64,000 bases of DNA. Source: Lytechinus variegatus (Eukaryota; Echinodermata; Echinoidea; Temnopleuroida; Toxopneustidae). The notes beneath the pieces are model-generated. The model was not told the DNA's origin. It saw only the letters and a program-made list of their open reading frames with translations, and made no database searches. The position numbers and the translations under genes were made by a program. Of the stretch, positions 24,116 to 38,100 are shown in pieces; position 1 is the stretch's first letter, and every line of letters begins with the position of its first letter. The stretch is from positions 9,760,683 to 9,824,682 of the forward strand of contig NC_054741.1 in assembly GCF_018143015.1 (NCBI RefSeq), in the 5' to 3' direction.

Positions 24116-25429
24116 CAGTGCGTATCAAAAAAAAAACGGGACAGATTTGAAAAAGTCTATAAAATTTGTATTTCAAATTATGATCTCTATATTTTGGTGT
24201 CAATAGATGCTCTTGGGTCTTATCCTTCAAATCTTATTAAAAAAAATGTGCTTGAGCGAACACGGAATGTTTTTGTCTGGGGGAAAAAAGGAGGTTTGCG
24301 CTAAAATGACATCAAATGATATATGGACTTTTAGCTAATTAGCAGACTTCCTCGTAACCTTGTCATTTACTTTGCCATGATTTCCGAATTATGCGGTCAA
24401 AATTCATTTCCAAATCTATTCATTTGCTTGAATATTTCTGTTGTTGTTCCTTTTTAATGTTATCTTTCAGGTTTGAATATTGCTTATTTAGGCAAGAACA
24501 ATTTTATTTTTAAACCGAAGGATGGGACAGCATGTTTTTTTTTCAAATCCTTTCCTTGTGTGCTACAAAGGTTATGGTGCCTTTGAACAGTGGCATACTG
24601 ATGGCTGGGGACTCGATGTGCTCCCCCCCCCCCCCAATAAAAAAAAATCTTGACCAAGAAAAAAAAAGGTGGAAAGAAAAATAACAGAAAACATAGAAAG
24701 TGAAATGTAATATCATTTTCTAAATATTATGTCAAGATCACAAAATTTGATATTTTAATGAAATAGTGAAATTTTTTGCTTGTTCGCTTCACAACTTTTT
24801 AATACATTTTACCCGATCTGCCATATCTTGTTCCTTCAAAATTGACTCAATACACCATTGCCATTGAAAAACATGAATCCTTTCCTGTTTGTCCTGTCAA
24901 GCAGATAATTAAACTTGGTAAAAGGATTCGATAACTCCTTGAAAATAGGATTCAGGTCTTTTTATAGGTACCATAACATAATTTGTTTCACATAAAAAAA
25001 GGATTTGAATAATTACTTCCAATTAATAATGCAAATCTTCCTACTTGCGTTGACAAAAAGTCTTCTTTTCTTACTTATGAAGGAAAATACAAAGGTAAAA
25101 GAAGCTTGAATGAAAAACAAAATAATTCAGGTAAATAAATAAATTTGTAAATGAAATTTGACAGCATTATTCCAAAAGATTAAGAGAAAGTCTGCTGATT
25201 AGCCAAAAGTCTAATCATCAAATTTCTCATTTCAGCCATTTTGGCGCAAGCCTCTTTTTGAATTCCGATAAAAAACGTCCCGTGTTCGCTCAAGCATGAA
25301 CAAAATATATTTTTTTTAAATGGCATTTCAAAGGCAAGATCTCAGAGTAATATATATAGATATATTTTGAAAGAAATTTATTTATAGACTTTACAAAACT
25401 GTCTCGTTTTTTTTTGGATGCGCACTGTA
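24114..25429. mobile_element. 1.3 kb non-autonomous DNA element with very long inverted arms (mariner-like ends)
   Basis: The element spans 24116-25427 and is flanked by TA on both sides. Its ends, CAGTGCGTATCAAAAAAAAA and the reverse complement of TTTTTTTTTGGATGCGCACTG, are inverted copies. The similarity continues inward: CTTGAGCGAACACGG against CCGTGTTCGCTCAAG, TTAGCTAATTAGCAGACTT against its inverse near 25190, and CAAATCCTTT plus GGTTATGGTGCCT further in. The arms are therefore several hundred bases each. TA flanks and A-rich ends suggest Tc1/mariner mobilisation. I see no transposase frame. Confidence 0.75.
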
Positions 25430-28108
25430 TATCGAATGATATGAATTTTTACCACAACCCCCATTCACAACCAGAATAATCATTGTCATCAACATCATTT
25501 CATTAGCGCCATCACCACCACCACTACTACAATCATCATCAGCACCATCATCACCACCACCATCGTCATCATCACACCACCACTACCATCCATCATCACA
25601 TCATCATTACCATCACCACCATTACTACTACCATCATCACATCATAAACTTTATCACCACTACCATATTCATCAGCATCATTATCACCACCACTACCATC
25701 ATCATTTTCATCAGCACCACCATCATCATCACACAACCACTACCATCCATCAGCATTACATCATCATAATCATTATCATCACTACCATCATGACTATCAT
25801 CACCATCACCACACCACTATCATCATCAACTTTATCACCACCATCATCACCACCATATTTCCTCAATCATTCTAATATTTATGGACCATCCACACAAAAT
25901 ATCGAAAATTCAAACAATTATCACCAAAGCACAAAGTAACTTCTATAACAGGCCAAGAACTTTCATGTTTATAAAGTGTATTTTGTCTTGAACTATATAA
26001 AAAAGACAAAGTAGAATCTGATTGTACACAGATTACATGAACATAATTGACAATTCTCATTGATTTCAAATAAGTTATCCTGCACTCCATAAGAGCAGAG
26101 CAATTACTTAAATAAAAGTAAGAGTACAGCATATATTATTATCTTATGCACAGTGCTTTTTGATGGCGCATTTTGAATACAAAATCTTCAAAACCTAAGG
26201 CAAATAAGGTTGATAAAACCAAATAATAGAATAAAGATATGAAATTTAAAAAGACATCACATGGCACCATCTCATTAAAAACACTGTTCATAATACAAAG
26301 TTAACATGTAAACATGATTTAACTTCTTTTACATTTAAATTCAGAAAATAACTATTTGGATTATTGGAATCAGCACATGTCAATACATGGTCTGATACGG
26401 AAAGCCTGAAGAGAACATAAACATTTCTGAGTATTGTAACATGGTTACATGACATAATCTTTAGTTACATAACATATATATATTTACAGGCATATTAATG
26501 TCATTTTGAGATATTTATATACACAATAAGCTTACCCTAGATTATAGTACAAATGTCAGATAACTTTTCTACAGTCTACTAGACTTGCATTGTCCTCCAT
26601 TTGATATTTAGGCAAAGAGGGTATTATTGAAAGTAACAAATTAAATAAAATTACTTTTTGTAATCAAATAAATTAATATATTACGCTAAATATATTACCT
26701 ATTCAGGAAAAAAAGAGATGACTGATTCCCAGTTTCCCTCCAACTACCAAAGATTTTCATACATCAAAATGAAGAAAAAAAGTAGAGCATTTGTAATGGA
26801 CCATTTGAAACTTTGAATCATCAGTTAGCATAACCCTAGAGTTGTATTGAAAAACTAACTAATTTTCCAAAGATTATTGCAGAGCAATATAATCTTGTAT
26901 CCAAGGGACAATTCCTTATCTTGATCGATTCATTTTGGAATTAAATTAGTCCTAACACAATCAGGATGTAACATAAAACTCCTGCAAACGTTAGGCAATG
27001 GGTTTGAGAATTCATGAAGACATGCTGCCCATTTTTAGTCAGTTTTGGTGACATTATTGACATACATATTAACACTCACTATACAATCTATGACCAAATT
27101 AGGATGTGATGTCTAATAGTGGCTATCTTTTTATTCAACTAAAAATGTAGCAACAATCAGCACAAACTGTGAATACCTGTACTTAGCATGCAAAGGAGTG
27201 AATAGTAATTTAATGAACTTTGACCCAAGTGCCAGACCGCAGAGACAAACACAGACGAAGATACAATATACCATACAGTACTTTAAATTAAATGGTATAA
27301 CAGCTACATAAACAATGACATAAAGAATAAGGTGACTTTCAATTAGGCATTTTGTATGTGACCAACATTCTTTGTTCATTTCTTGTAGAGAGCCTTTGAA
27401 AGAATTTCAAATAAGACGTCACTCAATCATGGTAGCCCTTTCTCTACAGCTTTCAATTCAAATACCAATACATGCATATGAAGTCTTAAATGTATTACAA
27501 ACTGGGGGTAAAAGCAGTCCTGAAATGGAGAGAAAGCTCAGTGTTACAATTGCTTTTCATTAAGATCATTTAGTATGAATCCAAGATCTAAATAAGGAAC
27601 TATTTCCACATCTGTCCCCATAACATCTGAAGAAGGGAGAGCAATAGAAATAGCAAAGGCCTGCTTTGATTTCAACATAGTTTCTCGCGTTTCAGTCCAT
27701 CAGCCTAGTTCCCAAACGCATTAGAGCACATTACAAAATCGCAAATCTTTTCAATTCCTTGGCAGTTATTTCCAAGGTAAGCTTACCTAATATCCTGACA
27801 AACTAGACAGGATTTCACAATCATAAATATCATTTTGAGTTAAGACTTGCCTCACTAACACATGTTAAAGAGAGATACACTTTATACTTTGTTACACCTC
27901 TCTTGGCGCCAGCTGAAGAAGGGATCTTTATCACGACGATACGCAGATCATGACAGTTGTCGTACCATTGACGTTCGACTTCTCTGCATGAGGGCTGAAA
28001 AGTTGAGTGAGGTTTTTGTCAACAATGTGGATCGGTTCTTCCCTATTGCTGACAATGAGTTCTAAAGTGTCTTTGCTTTCACTTTGAATGTCCATACCCA
28101 TTCAGGGT
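25428..28108. other. Intergenic sequence with CAT/CAC repeat; 3' region of CFAP20 B
   Basis: A long degenerate (CAT/CAC)n microsatellite fills about 25490-25860. The remainder is AT-rich with no coding block. The rightmost part is probably the 3' untranslated region of the minus-strand CFAP20 copy; a TTTATT (AATAAA on the minus strand) at about 27129 is one candidate poly(A) signal. Confidence 0.5.
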
Positions 28109-31100
28109 TTAACTCCTTGGGTTGGCACCCTTCTGAACAGGCAAGTAAAGTTTGAATTCTGCAGGTAGTTCGTCTTCTGAATACAGTCTGTCGGAGAAGT
28201 ATACTCGTCGGATTCGGCAGTTAGCATGGATCTGTACAAGGGTGAATAAAAAAAAATGGAAATACAAAGTTGAAAACTAAAAAAACTCAATAACTTGTAA
28301 ATGAAATATATTTTGAATGCCTATGGTACAGAATCCAATCAAATGACCACCCAGGTGTATGTGCCAAAGGATTCTGTAAGAAATTTTGTAATTGCTGAGA
28401 AATACAAAAAAAAAAACAAGCATGAATTTCGAGCACAATGTTAGGTCTTTTTCCAAGCAATATGATACTCGGTTCCACAACATGTGCTTATCTGTGTTGG
28501 TGATATTCAGTGTGATTATTTTTCAGCTTAGATTTCCTGATTTCTTTAACATTCTTTAAAATCTTTTATTGATGGAGTGTTATTGCTCAGTAAATGTACC
28601 TGTACCAGATTTAGATCTGTGATAACACAGTGATAATTACCCTTGGTTTTACAGTCTTTCTTATGAAATTGGCACGTACTGCAAGTGCCTTCATTTATCT
28701 AGATTATAGTCTTAGTTAGCATGGCACTAGGTTGAAAGACATTGAAGCAACACTGCATTTGTTCTGATCCTCACAAGATGCTCATATCAACTATTAAGTA
28801 AATAAATAACACATCCATGGCCTTTAGATGTCATTCATGCTATATCATATCCCACTCCTGCCACTAAAAGTATGTTGCATGCCTGGATGTTATAAAACAC
28901 AGCTTAAAAATGAAATATCACTGGGCTTCACTGCTGGACGTTTTTTTGCACCTTTTCAAATTAAATCATGCTAAAAAATTCCCTTTAACGCTCAGACTAC
29001 AAGAAAATCATCAACACAATAGATGAAAATATCTATTTTAATGTTCATTCCATTATTGCTTCAATGATTTGATATCTAATTTCATTAAAATTCCTTGGTG
29101 TTTTCACTTAAATGTGGGAATAAGAAACTAAATTAATCATGATATTTGGAGATTGGAAAAAGAGATGAAACATACCTGAACTCGCAATGTCTCAATATAG
29201 TTTGTTCCATATGCTCTCCTTGTGAAATCTGATAGATTAAACTGTGTGTTAAAGGGAGAAAAAAAGAATCGTTAATAGAAAATGATAGTAAGATAACATC
29301 TGAATCAGTGCCTGCAAGATCAAGGGGGGGGGGGGGCACTGGGGGGTTTCAGCCACTTTTTTAAGACTGTGTTAAAAAAGTAAATATTACCATGTGATTG
29401 TTTGCATGGTCAGTCCCCTCCCACCACTTTCATATTTGTTCCGTTGCCCCTGTTAATAGATTTCTATCATTTGTAATAGTGAGTAGCATATCACTATTAA
29501 ATAATAATCCATATAATTGAAAAAAATAAAAAAGATCAATTTTGTACACAATCTCACATTCAACCCAATAAAAGGGGCAAAAGTAATTATGCCTAGTTGC
29601 CTACTAATAAATTTCAATACATGTACTGTCAATATAATTTCATACTCGGATATATTTCTCAGAAATAAGTGATGTAAACTTATCAATAATAATCAATAAT
29701 TTAAAATTATTTCAATAAAACAAAATAACTACCTGAATTTGATTCCAGCCGTCATCTAGTCTCATAGGCATTGTGCAGATGAAAGGCTTGACACGCGTCG
29801 TACTCTGGTAGTTGCTCGCCCTGAAACGTCTCCTGACATTCTTATCGTCTAGAACCTGGACCTCAAACGTGAAGTACTTCTTGAGATTCTTGATGATCAT
29901 GACTAAAAATGGGAGCTTGATACCAAGGGTCTTCCTTGGTTCTGAAGGACATGTGATGAATGTGGTACTAACATTTGTGCCGACTATTTCAAGAACTAAT
30001 GATTGGATGTCGTTATCAGTTATTCGTTTTATGTGCCCATTTCTGACCTGTTTAGAGGAAATAAAAAAAAGAAGAAAATTAATCAAAATCAGTATAATGA
30101 TATACATTGATATTTCTTATCTTTCATTAAGGTTTAAGTGGAATAGATAACAGAAACATAACATACATTGTACAATTCTTGACTCTGGAATTTCGTATGT
30201 ACCCTCACTAAAATAAAAAAAGTTTCAGTGGTTAATATACTCTCTATATACTACTTATCAATATTAGGGTATATTTATCATACAAGCTGGTTGTCACAGT
30301 CGGGGAAGAAGGAAATAAACTATAGGCTACATGTATATCACAACAAAGAAACCAAGAATTCTATCAAGCAAAACTTATAATAATAAAATCCCTAAATAAC
30401 AAGTAATAATCAATCATAGCAACCAGAATTAAAAAAAACATTCATGATTGACAAAATAACTTTGAATTTAGACTTTAGATTGATTTATCTGACAATGGAA
30501 TAATAGTAAACTCATAGCTCATAACTTTGAATTTCCTTTCAGACTGAATCAGAGTTAAGTTTCATGTAAGTTAGAGTTCCGTAAATGACCTAAAGTATTT
30601 TCAGCAGATTTCTTATTTCTGCAATTTACTGGATTATCAAAAGTGAAGAGGTTTATATTGGTTTCACACATTCACATTTTTTCAGAATCACGATTCATAA
30701 AATTAAAAAAACATGAAAAGTAAAATTGGATTCTGGCCTCTGAAGTTAAACATGTACATGTATGTTGTATTTGGATATATATACACATGAAAGAAGTTGA
30801 TTTTATCAAATCAGGTTAAGAAACATATATATGATTCCTTTTTTAATCATATCAACAAAACAGTAAAAAGCACACCCATTCCGAAGAGGTACAACATAAA
30901 TCAGAGGCACCGGGACCAGCGGGTTACTGTTTGGCACATGACCGCTCCTCCAGTGCTGCTGCTAAGCAACACCCCTCTCTCCGTGCATGCATACCACTAC
31001 TACCACAACCAATGGAGGGGTGCACTCGTTAACAATAAAGGCGCGCATGCCGGATTCCCTATCATAATAAAATCGTCAAAATATGCCCCAAAACTCACCT

Positions 31101-31182
31101 TCTTATCCCAGATCTGAAGGGGTTTGCTGCCGATGCTGTATAGAATCGACAGGAATCCACTTTGAAACGTATTTTTGAACAT
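28109..31182 (-). CDS. CFAP20: CFAP20 paralogue B, complete, four coding exons
   Basis: On the minus strand the exons are 31099-31182, 29733-30047, 29176-29241 and 28109-28231, with AG/GT borders and matching phases, encoding 195 residues. The product starts [20 protein letters not shown] like copy A and ends [11 protein letters not shown]. It keeps [10 protein letters not shown] and ETLRVQ, closer to human CFAP20 than copy A at those sites. The second exon (315 bases) equals copy A exons 2 plus 3 with no intron between them. Outside a 201-base block DNA identity to copy A is about 72-86 %, almost all at silent sites. Function is expected to be the ciliary doublet inner junction, as for the family. 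The two genes converge, with 6.8 kb between their stop codons. Which copy is ancestral is not settled, but copy B looks more conserved. Confidence 0.95.
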
Positions 31183-33300
31183 TTTCGGTTGATTTCTGAG
31201 TTCTTTGTCGCTGAGAAGAATTCCACACGTCAGGCCTCCGTGACCTCGTTGATTGCTAATGGCAAACTGGCGAAGCTTGTGTTGTCGTTACGGCGAGGGC
31301 GCTGCCCGTAGTGCTATCTCCATGGATACTCGTTGCACCTGCTATGAATGGAACTCGCCGCGCAAAGGTTTTCTTTGGTGTTCCACGTCGAGGCGGATGG
31401 ATTAGGCGTACAAATCAGACCGTTAATTAGTGTATACTCTCAGTACAAGCATATCCAGCAAAATCGGTCCCCGAGGGCTATCAATGATTGCACCCCTTCC
31501 AAAAACTGGGCCAAAAACATGAAACGATGATGGGTATCACTGATCTTAACTTTTAGCTACTTTGGTGTTCAGTGGTTTATATTTCAGTTAGTAATTGGAC
31601 GAATTAGCATTTCTAGACCTGTGGAAAAGAAACCATATACAGTCATACGCAGCCGGGGGGGGGGGGGGGAATTGGTCGGACCTAGCCCCTCCCCCAGACT
31701 GAATTTTGAAGAAAAAAATTACTGAAAATATTCACAAAATTCATCCAAAGTATGCATGAAATTCTTCAATTTCACTCTACAAAATGTAAAAGTGACCTAA
31801 TGACAAGCTCACTTGCTGTTACTTTTTTCCCCAAAAAGTTTACACGGGCTGCACCCTCCCCCAGCGAAAAAAAATGTCTGTGTATGGCCATGAAAGAAAC
31901 CATTGCAAGATGTTTTTTGGTCTTCTATTTTTTTTCTTTATGCACTTCCCATTTCTTTCAATTTTTTATGACCTAAGTGGGCACTTGCCCAGGGCCCCTT
32001 ATACCCCTATATACATGTAGATACGCCTGCGTCTATGCTTACATTATGCAGAATGTCAGCTTTAGGCCCAGTATTTGAATTTTGAAAAATCAATATAGGA
32101 AAATGTGTCACGGTAGGCCCTAAAGTTCAATTATAATTAAACAATATCTTATTCACTTTGAATTTAATCATTTAAGATAAAATATACCATGGACTGTAGC
32201 AATTGCCTTATTGCACTGAGTGCATGCATTTCCCCCTGACAACTGTAGGCCCATAGCTGCTCGAAGAGAAAGAGAATGAGAGAAAAAAATCTCAAGACGA
32301 GCTTCGAAAGACCAGTAAATCAATTGGGCAAATGGGTGATGTGTACATGTAAACCTTCATTTTCTTTTTATTTGTCAGAATCATGAAAGAAAATATACAT
32401 GTAGGTAATGGGTATCATCCAGAAATGAAAAGGTTTGTAAATTAAGACTAACCTCGCACTGTGTTAGTGTTCCATACATTCGGTGTTTGCGCTCGTACCG
32501 CGAGACCAATCCTTCGGTGTAAAATCATTGGGTTGGAGAGTAGAAAGAGTCATCAGTCAATGGGAGAGCTGTTCAAAGCAATCTGATTGTGCGAACAATT
32601 GTTTGGATCAGCTTTAGCTCGGATTATATACGACGAGAAGGGATTGCACCCAATCAGTTTTTACACTCCATTCACGATTATAGGTGAAAATAGCAGTGGG
32701 GGAATAGGGAAGGGATGAATAGGGTCTGTTAATAGCTCTATGGTCAAAGCCAAAGCCTAGAAACAGATGTAGGGGGGAGGGGGTAGCTACAACAACGCCT
32801 ATCTGCGATTTCGATAGGGAGTATAATGGGAACATTTCATCTTCATTGTCCATAAGAGGAAATTAAGCGAAAATGAATACAAATATTTCGGGCAGAAAAA
32901 AAGCAAATACATGTCCGGGGCAATTAAATGTGCCCATATCTATGGCCATCATAATCACAACACTTGGAAGCTCCTTGATTTTGCATAGCGTATACACTTT
33001 CCATGGGGATATAGTGTGGAAATCTGATTTTTATTATGTAATCCTCGAGAGATGAAATACAAAAATTCAAAACGAAAATGAGTATACCTAATTTGGAAAG
33101 AAAAGCAGCTTGCATTTGTCAGGGGCAAATTTGCGGTGCTGATCGATATCCCTTTATCGACGATCTGCGATGATCCTACTCGCATCATTTTGATTTTATT
33201 TATTTCTTCTTTTTTTTTTTTTTTTTTTTTTTGGGGGGGGCATAACATGGATTTTCATTGTATACCCGATTAACCACTTAAACGGACATGATTATCACCC

Positions 33301-33436
33301 GGGGGCCCGTTTCATAAAGAGTTAGATCTGTTGTAACTTTGCCATTTTGGCAACTATACCATGGTGATTTTGATTGGCTGCTGAGGCCATCATGACAAAT
33401 TTTTAACAGTTGTAACTCTTTATGCAACGTGGCCCC
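33301..33436. mobile_element. Small inverted-repeat element, GTTTCATAAAG-ended family
   Basis: The ends GGGGGCCCGTTTCATAAAGA and CTTTATGCAACGTGGCCCC are inverted copies that continue through GTTAGA...TTGTAACT. The centre contains CATGGTGATTTTGATTGGCT, the same interior as the elements at 8171 and 40651. It is a MITE with no coding capacity. Confidence 0.7.
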
Positions 33437-34266
33437 AGATCGGCGTACTGATTGGGAGCTCGCGGGGGCCATGGATTCCAAACTTTTCACAACAAAAGAG
33501 ACTAATAAATAAAATAGAAAGGATCGACAAATGGGTGAAATTTGATATAATTTTCCTTACATTATGTTAAAATCTATCACAAAATTTGCTTTGCTTAATT
33601 GAAACTTTTGAGAAATTTGGCGACATACACGATGTTTGGCCCCTCAAACATTTCTGCTCATTACGTCACTTATTTTCACATTTGTGTATGAAGTGGTTCA
33701 ACAGAACTGTTCATGTTAATGATGATCGGTAAATAATTATGGAGGGGGAGAAAATAATCCCGAGCCATCATGAGCATTGGGGGACAGGGGAGCAAAACGA
33801 GCTGCAAATGTCTCACCCAGGCTCTGCACTACAGTATTTATCTATTTATTACTGACAATTCATTTAAACTTTTACAGATTATATTTTTACTTTTCTTTAG
33901 AGTTGTATTCTTCCACATAAACAAAAGGGCCAACAATTTTCTTTTGTAATCCCTACTCATGTACGTGATAAGAATCAATTCTTAAACACAACGTTTTGTA
34001 TTACTTGCAAACTGATGAGGGCTTGAGGGCCATGGGGGGGGGGGATAAAAAAACGTATGCAAGACGGTAAGATGATGCCATTTTATTAAAATCTAGTAAA
34101 CATCACATTAGATTTCACTATTTTAATTATGATCATCCTTGTGATTTTCAAGTAGTGAAAAATTATTAAGAACCCTGAAGAAACAGGATGAAGAAGGGTG
34201 TAAATACGAGGCTATAATTTAAGAAACAAAAATATGCCACATTCAAGTCATCTCCCTTCCCCCCAG

Positions 34267-34298
<32 letters not shown>

Positions 34299-34515
34299 TA
34301 TATTAAAGGAATGAATGAATAAAAAAAATCTTGGGTCTGTGTTGGAGTGACGACCGTTATTGCTTGTCCAAGCAAATAAGCGGGAAAATGCTATTTGCTT
34401 ATCCACTAGTCAGTCACTGGTCGTTGAGGACCCAATCTTAAAAGCTATGCTATAGGGACATTTACTGCAACAGACAGAGGAACTTACACCTTGGGCACCT
34501 ATTCATCTATATGTT

Positions 34516-35102
34516 AAAAGGATACTCCTGGCTGAAAATATTCATATCTTTATAAATAAAGTAAAATTCAGAGCAAAATGCTGAAAATTTCATCAAAATT
34601 GGATAACAAATATCAAAGTTATTGAATTTAAATTGTCAAAATTTGCATTATTCTCCTGAAACCGTTCTAAGCATGTCTTCATGAGTATTCATTAGGTGGA
34701 CCCTGATGATGTCATATCACCACTTGTTCTTTTGTATAAGAAATTAAGTTTAATCAAAATTTTCCAACAAGATCTATAACAATTGAATTGCCAACTTATT
34801 AAGTGCATTAGTTATTTCTTGCTGCATCTTATTTCATAATGGAGACACATCATTTACACTTATGAAAAAAGGGAAACAATTATGACTTCATGTAATAACA
34901 TAAGAAAAAGAAAAGTGGCGGTGTGACATCATCAGCCCATGTAATGAATATTCATAAAGACATGCCTAGAACTGTTTCACCAAAATAATCAATAACTTTC
35001 AAATTTGTTACCCGATTTTGATGAAATTTTCAACATTATACTTTGTGAATTTTACTTTTTTTTATCTAGCTATAAATATTTTCAGCTCAGAGCATCCCTT
35101 TA
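34516..35102. mobile_element. 587 bp element with inverted arms over 200 bp
   Basis: The left arm begins AAAAGGATACTCCTGGCTGA and continues AAAATGCTGAAAATTTCATC; the right arm ends with the inverse (GATGAAATTTTCAAC ... TTCAGCTCAGAGCATCCCTT). Inner parts also match, for example TTCTAAGCATGTCTTCATGA against its inverse near 34950. It belongs to the same general family as the partial copy at 63762-64000 and is related to those at 62495 and 63169. Confidence 0.8.
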
Positions 35103-38100
35103 GGTTAGTAATGGTGATTATCTGATAGACTATATAAACCAATCACACACATTATGCAAAGCGATCGGAACGATTCATATTCCAGAAACTTCACATGAAA
35201 TAATATTGCCAATAGCTTTCCGACCAACAGAATTATTTCTAACAATTGCTTTTATTCTAGATGATCGGCCTACAGATGAGATTTTAGTTCAAGGCTTTTG
35301 TGTCCGAACATGCCAAAATTAAAACTACACAAATAAATATTTGAAATAGAATGTAGAATGTGTTTATATTATAAAATGTCAGAATCTCATCACATTCATT
35401 ATTTCTGCCCAACTTTGGCAAAAGGAACAAGTGACACATCAGTCAAATTTGAGTTATTGTTGTTTCTGTAACACCCTTTGTATGTTTCACGTCCTTGCAA
35501 AATTTTGGGAAGTTAGATTGCATTTACGCTATGTAAATGACGATCACGCATTGCTCATTTACAACAAATGATACTTTTGTAACTTGCTTCCTTTTGCCAA
35601 AGTAGGGCATCATTGTCCTACCATGATGGCATAAAATCAATGATATAGTTGAAATCCTCCATACATCTCAAAATTAATTGCTTCTGTCTGCTGAAATCCT
35701 CTTGAGACGGTTTGTGAAACCGATGACGAATTGATACAGGCATGTTTATCATCCATTTAAGTTTCCACTTTCAACAAACTCTTCAGAATCAATGATTACA
35801 ACAGCAACAACAAAAAAAAAACATAGCAAGGGTAAATCAAGAGAGATACTGGGTAAATGCACTTTAATCTTTAAAGATATTTACACAAATAATAACCTGT
35901 ACACTGGAGCGGACAACTTTCAAGAAGCTATATTATCAATAATACCTACATACAATTAGCACATTATTGGCAAAGACTATCTTTTTACATTTTCATTTGT
36001 ACAAATAATAACACTCATTCTTTGCATTGATTGATTTAATAAATGATCTCTGTATGCATGTATCAAAGTAAATAAGTAAACACAAAGAACAGTCAAACCT
36101 GTCTTAGCAGCCACACTTTCTAAAGTGAAATTTGGTGTTTAGTGACCAGTGGCCACCAAAATTGTCTCCAATTTGAAAGGAATATGTTGTAGATCCTGTC
36201 CATAAAGGCCAACTGTCTGTAGTGGCCATTTTTTTATTTATTCCTTGGATCAGTTGGGAGGTCTTAGACAGGTTTGATGGAAGTTGGAGAAGTTTGTGTT
36301 ACAGCATCAATCAGAAATTAGTACACCCCCTTCCGTCCAAAAGAAACAAACTTTTCTGTGCAGCACTTCACCAAAAGATTAGTTTGATTTCTGTCTATAA
36401 GCCATGACAAGACATCATCATTTAGTATGACAATGTTGCATTTAAATTCTGAAAGAAGCTGCAGAAAAAGTTATGCCAGGGTAATAATATCCAAATTCCT
36501 TTGGAAGCACATAGAAATGCTAGATGATATTGGTAATGTAATATGCACTATTATTAATCAACATATCCATAGGGAGTGCACTCACTTATGATGAAATTGG
36601 TACAAATACAGTTATAGATACAATGCAAAACTTGAATAACTGGGCAAATGTGATATTGATAAACATTATTATATTACCAAGTTTCAGATTGGAGCTAGGT
36701 GTTCAAACAAAGCATACATTATGACCAGACCATCACATCATCTTCTATTATACAGATATGTAAATATCCTTATGGGAGGGCGGGGGGTTAATCCATATCA
36801 TTCGACAAGAGTGCATTCATCTAGATATTAAGCTATCAAATTGCATATGTAAATTAATCAAAATGAAATAAAAGTGACAGGAAATACTGTAGAAACAACA
36901 GACATGAATCTTGTGGGAATTGCTTGAACTTAAAGCATGGTTTATAAACTGTTATTATACAAAATCATTGGAAAATTGCAAGATACCTTCCAAATTCATC
37001 ACGATGCAGCATTAAGTGTTGGAATCTGAAAACCTTTTCAATAATAAACCTTATCATCTAACTTTAAGAGTAAGACTGTCACAAACTGCCATTTTACAAT
37101 TATGTGTCTCAGACACTGAATATTGACCAGCACATTATATGCTGACACTAACATAAAACAAAAAATTCAAATTTGAACACGTTGAAAGCTAGACCAATCT
37201 GTCAAGTACTTCTGTATCCCAGCAGAAGAAATTAGAAAGTCCAATATAGTTAAATAGCAGAGTGTGACAGGGTCTTTTTTTCTATATACATAAACATGAA
37301 CAAGATGATGGCGGACAGACAGGTGTGCAAGCAAAAAAAATGAAGATTATTCTAATTTTCATTGTCCAAATATTAATTATAACCATCACTTCCAATAGCA
37401 TCAGCTCAATTTCCTAAATTACTGAAATACATATGTAGTCAATTGTTGATAACCTAGAATGCAATATGATGTAGTCTTGTAAACTATGTTGTAGAGAGAA
37501 AAAAACATGTTGACTTACCATATTCTGAATACCTAATATTTCCAAAATCTTCCAAAAAAAAATTAACGGGAATTGCAAATTTTACAAAAATTAACGATTA
37601 TGTTAAATATCACAAGTAGACAGTATGACTAAAACCCAAGGGCCTATATCAGAACACCTGATACGTGACTGACACGTCCAGTAGGACAGCTTGCCTGTAA
37701 TACAGACTTTCAAGCCCCCCCCCCCCAAACTGCAGGGGCCACAAGGCATTTTTTTTTTGTAAACATAATATCATGGCTTAAAACTTAGGTAGCCAAATTA
37801 GCAGAAAATAATGCCAGTTTTGTAGAAAAAAAGTGTGCCAGATCAGACAATATGCCATTTACAGATCATGGCAATTGAATAAAAGAAAGCACTCTTGAAT
37901 TATGAACTTCTCCTATTTAAGGACTATCAGCATGATTGGTTTGCCCTTAACCCGAAGTGAGTTGACTTCTATCGATCATGTGGATGATACTTTAAATCAA
38001 ATAACAGTACATGAATTGAGCTACTAAACAAGATCCATGCTTCCTGACTTAACACAACTTTATATAAAATTGGTTATTATTGAGTTGACAAGGTCCTTAG

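Noticed and set aside
31183-31345. RFX X-box in the CFAP20 B promoter
   Set aside because: GTATCCATGGAGATAG near 31319-31334 on the minus strand is only a partial match, too weak to report as a ciliary regulatory site.
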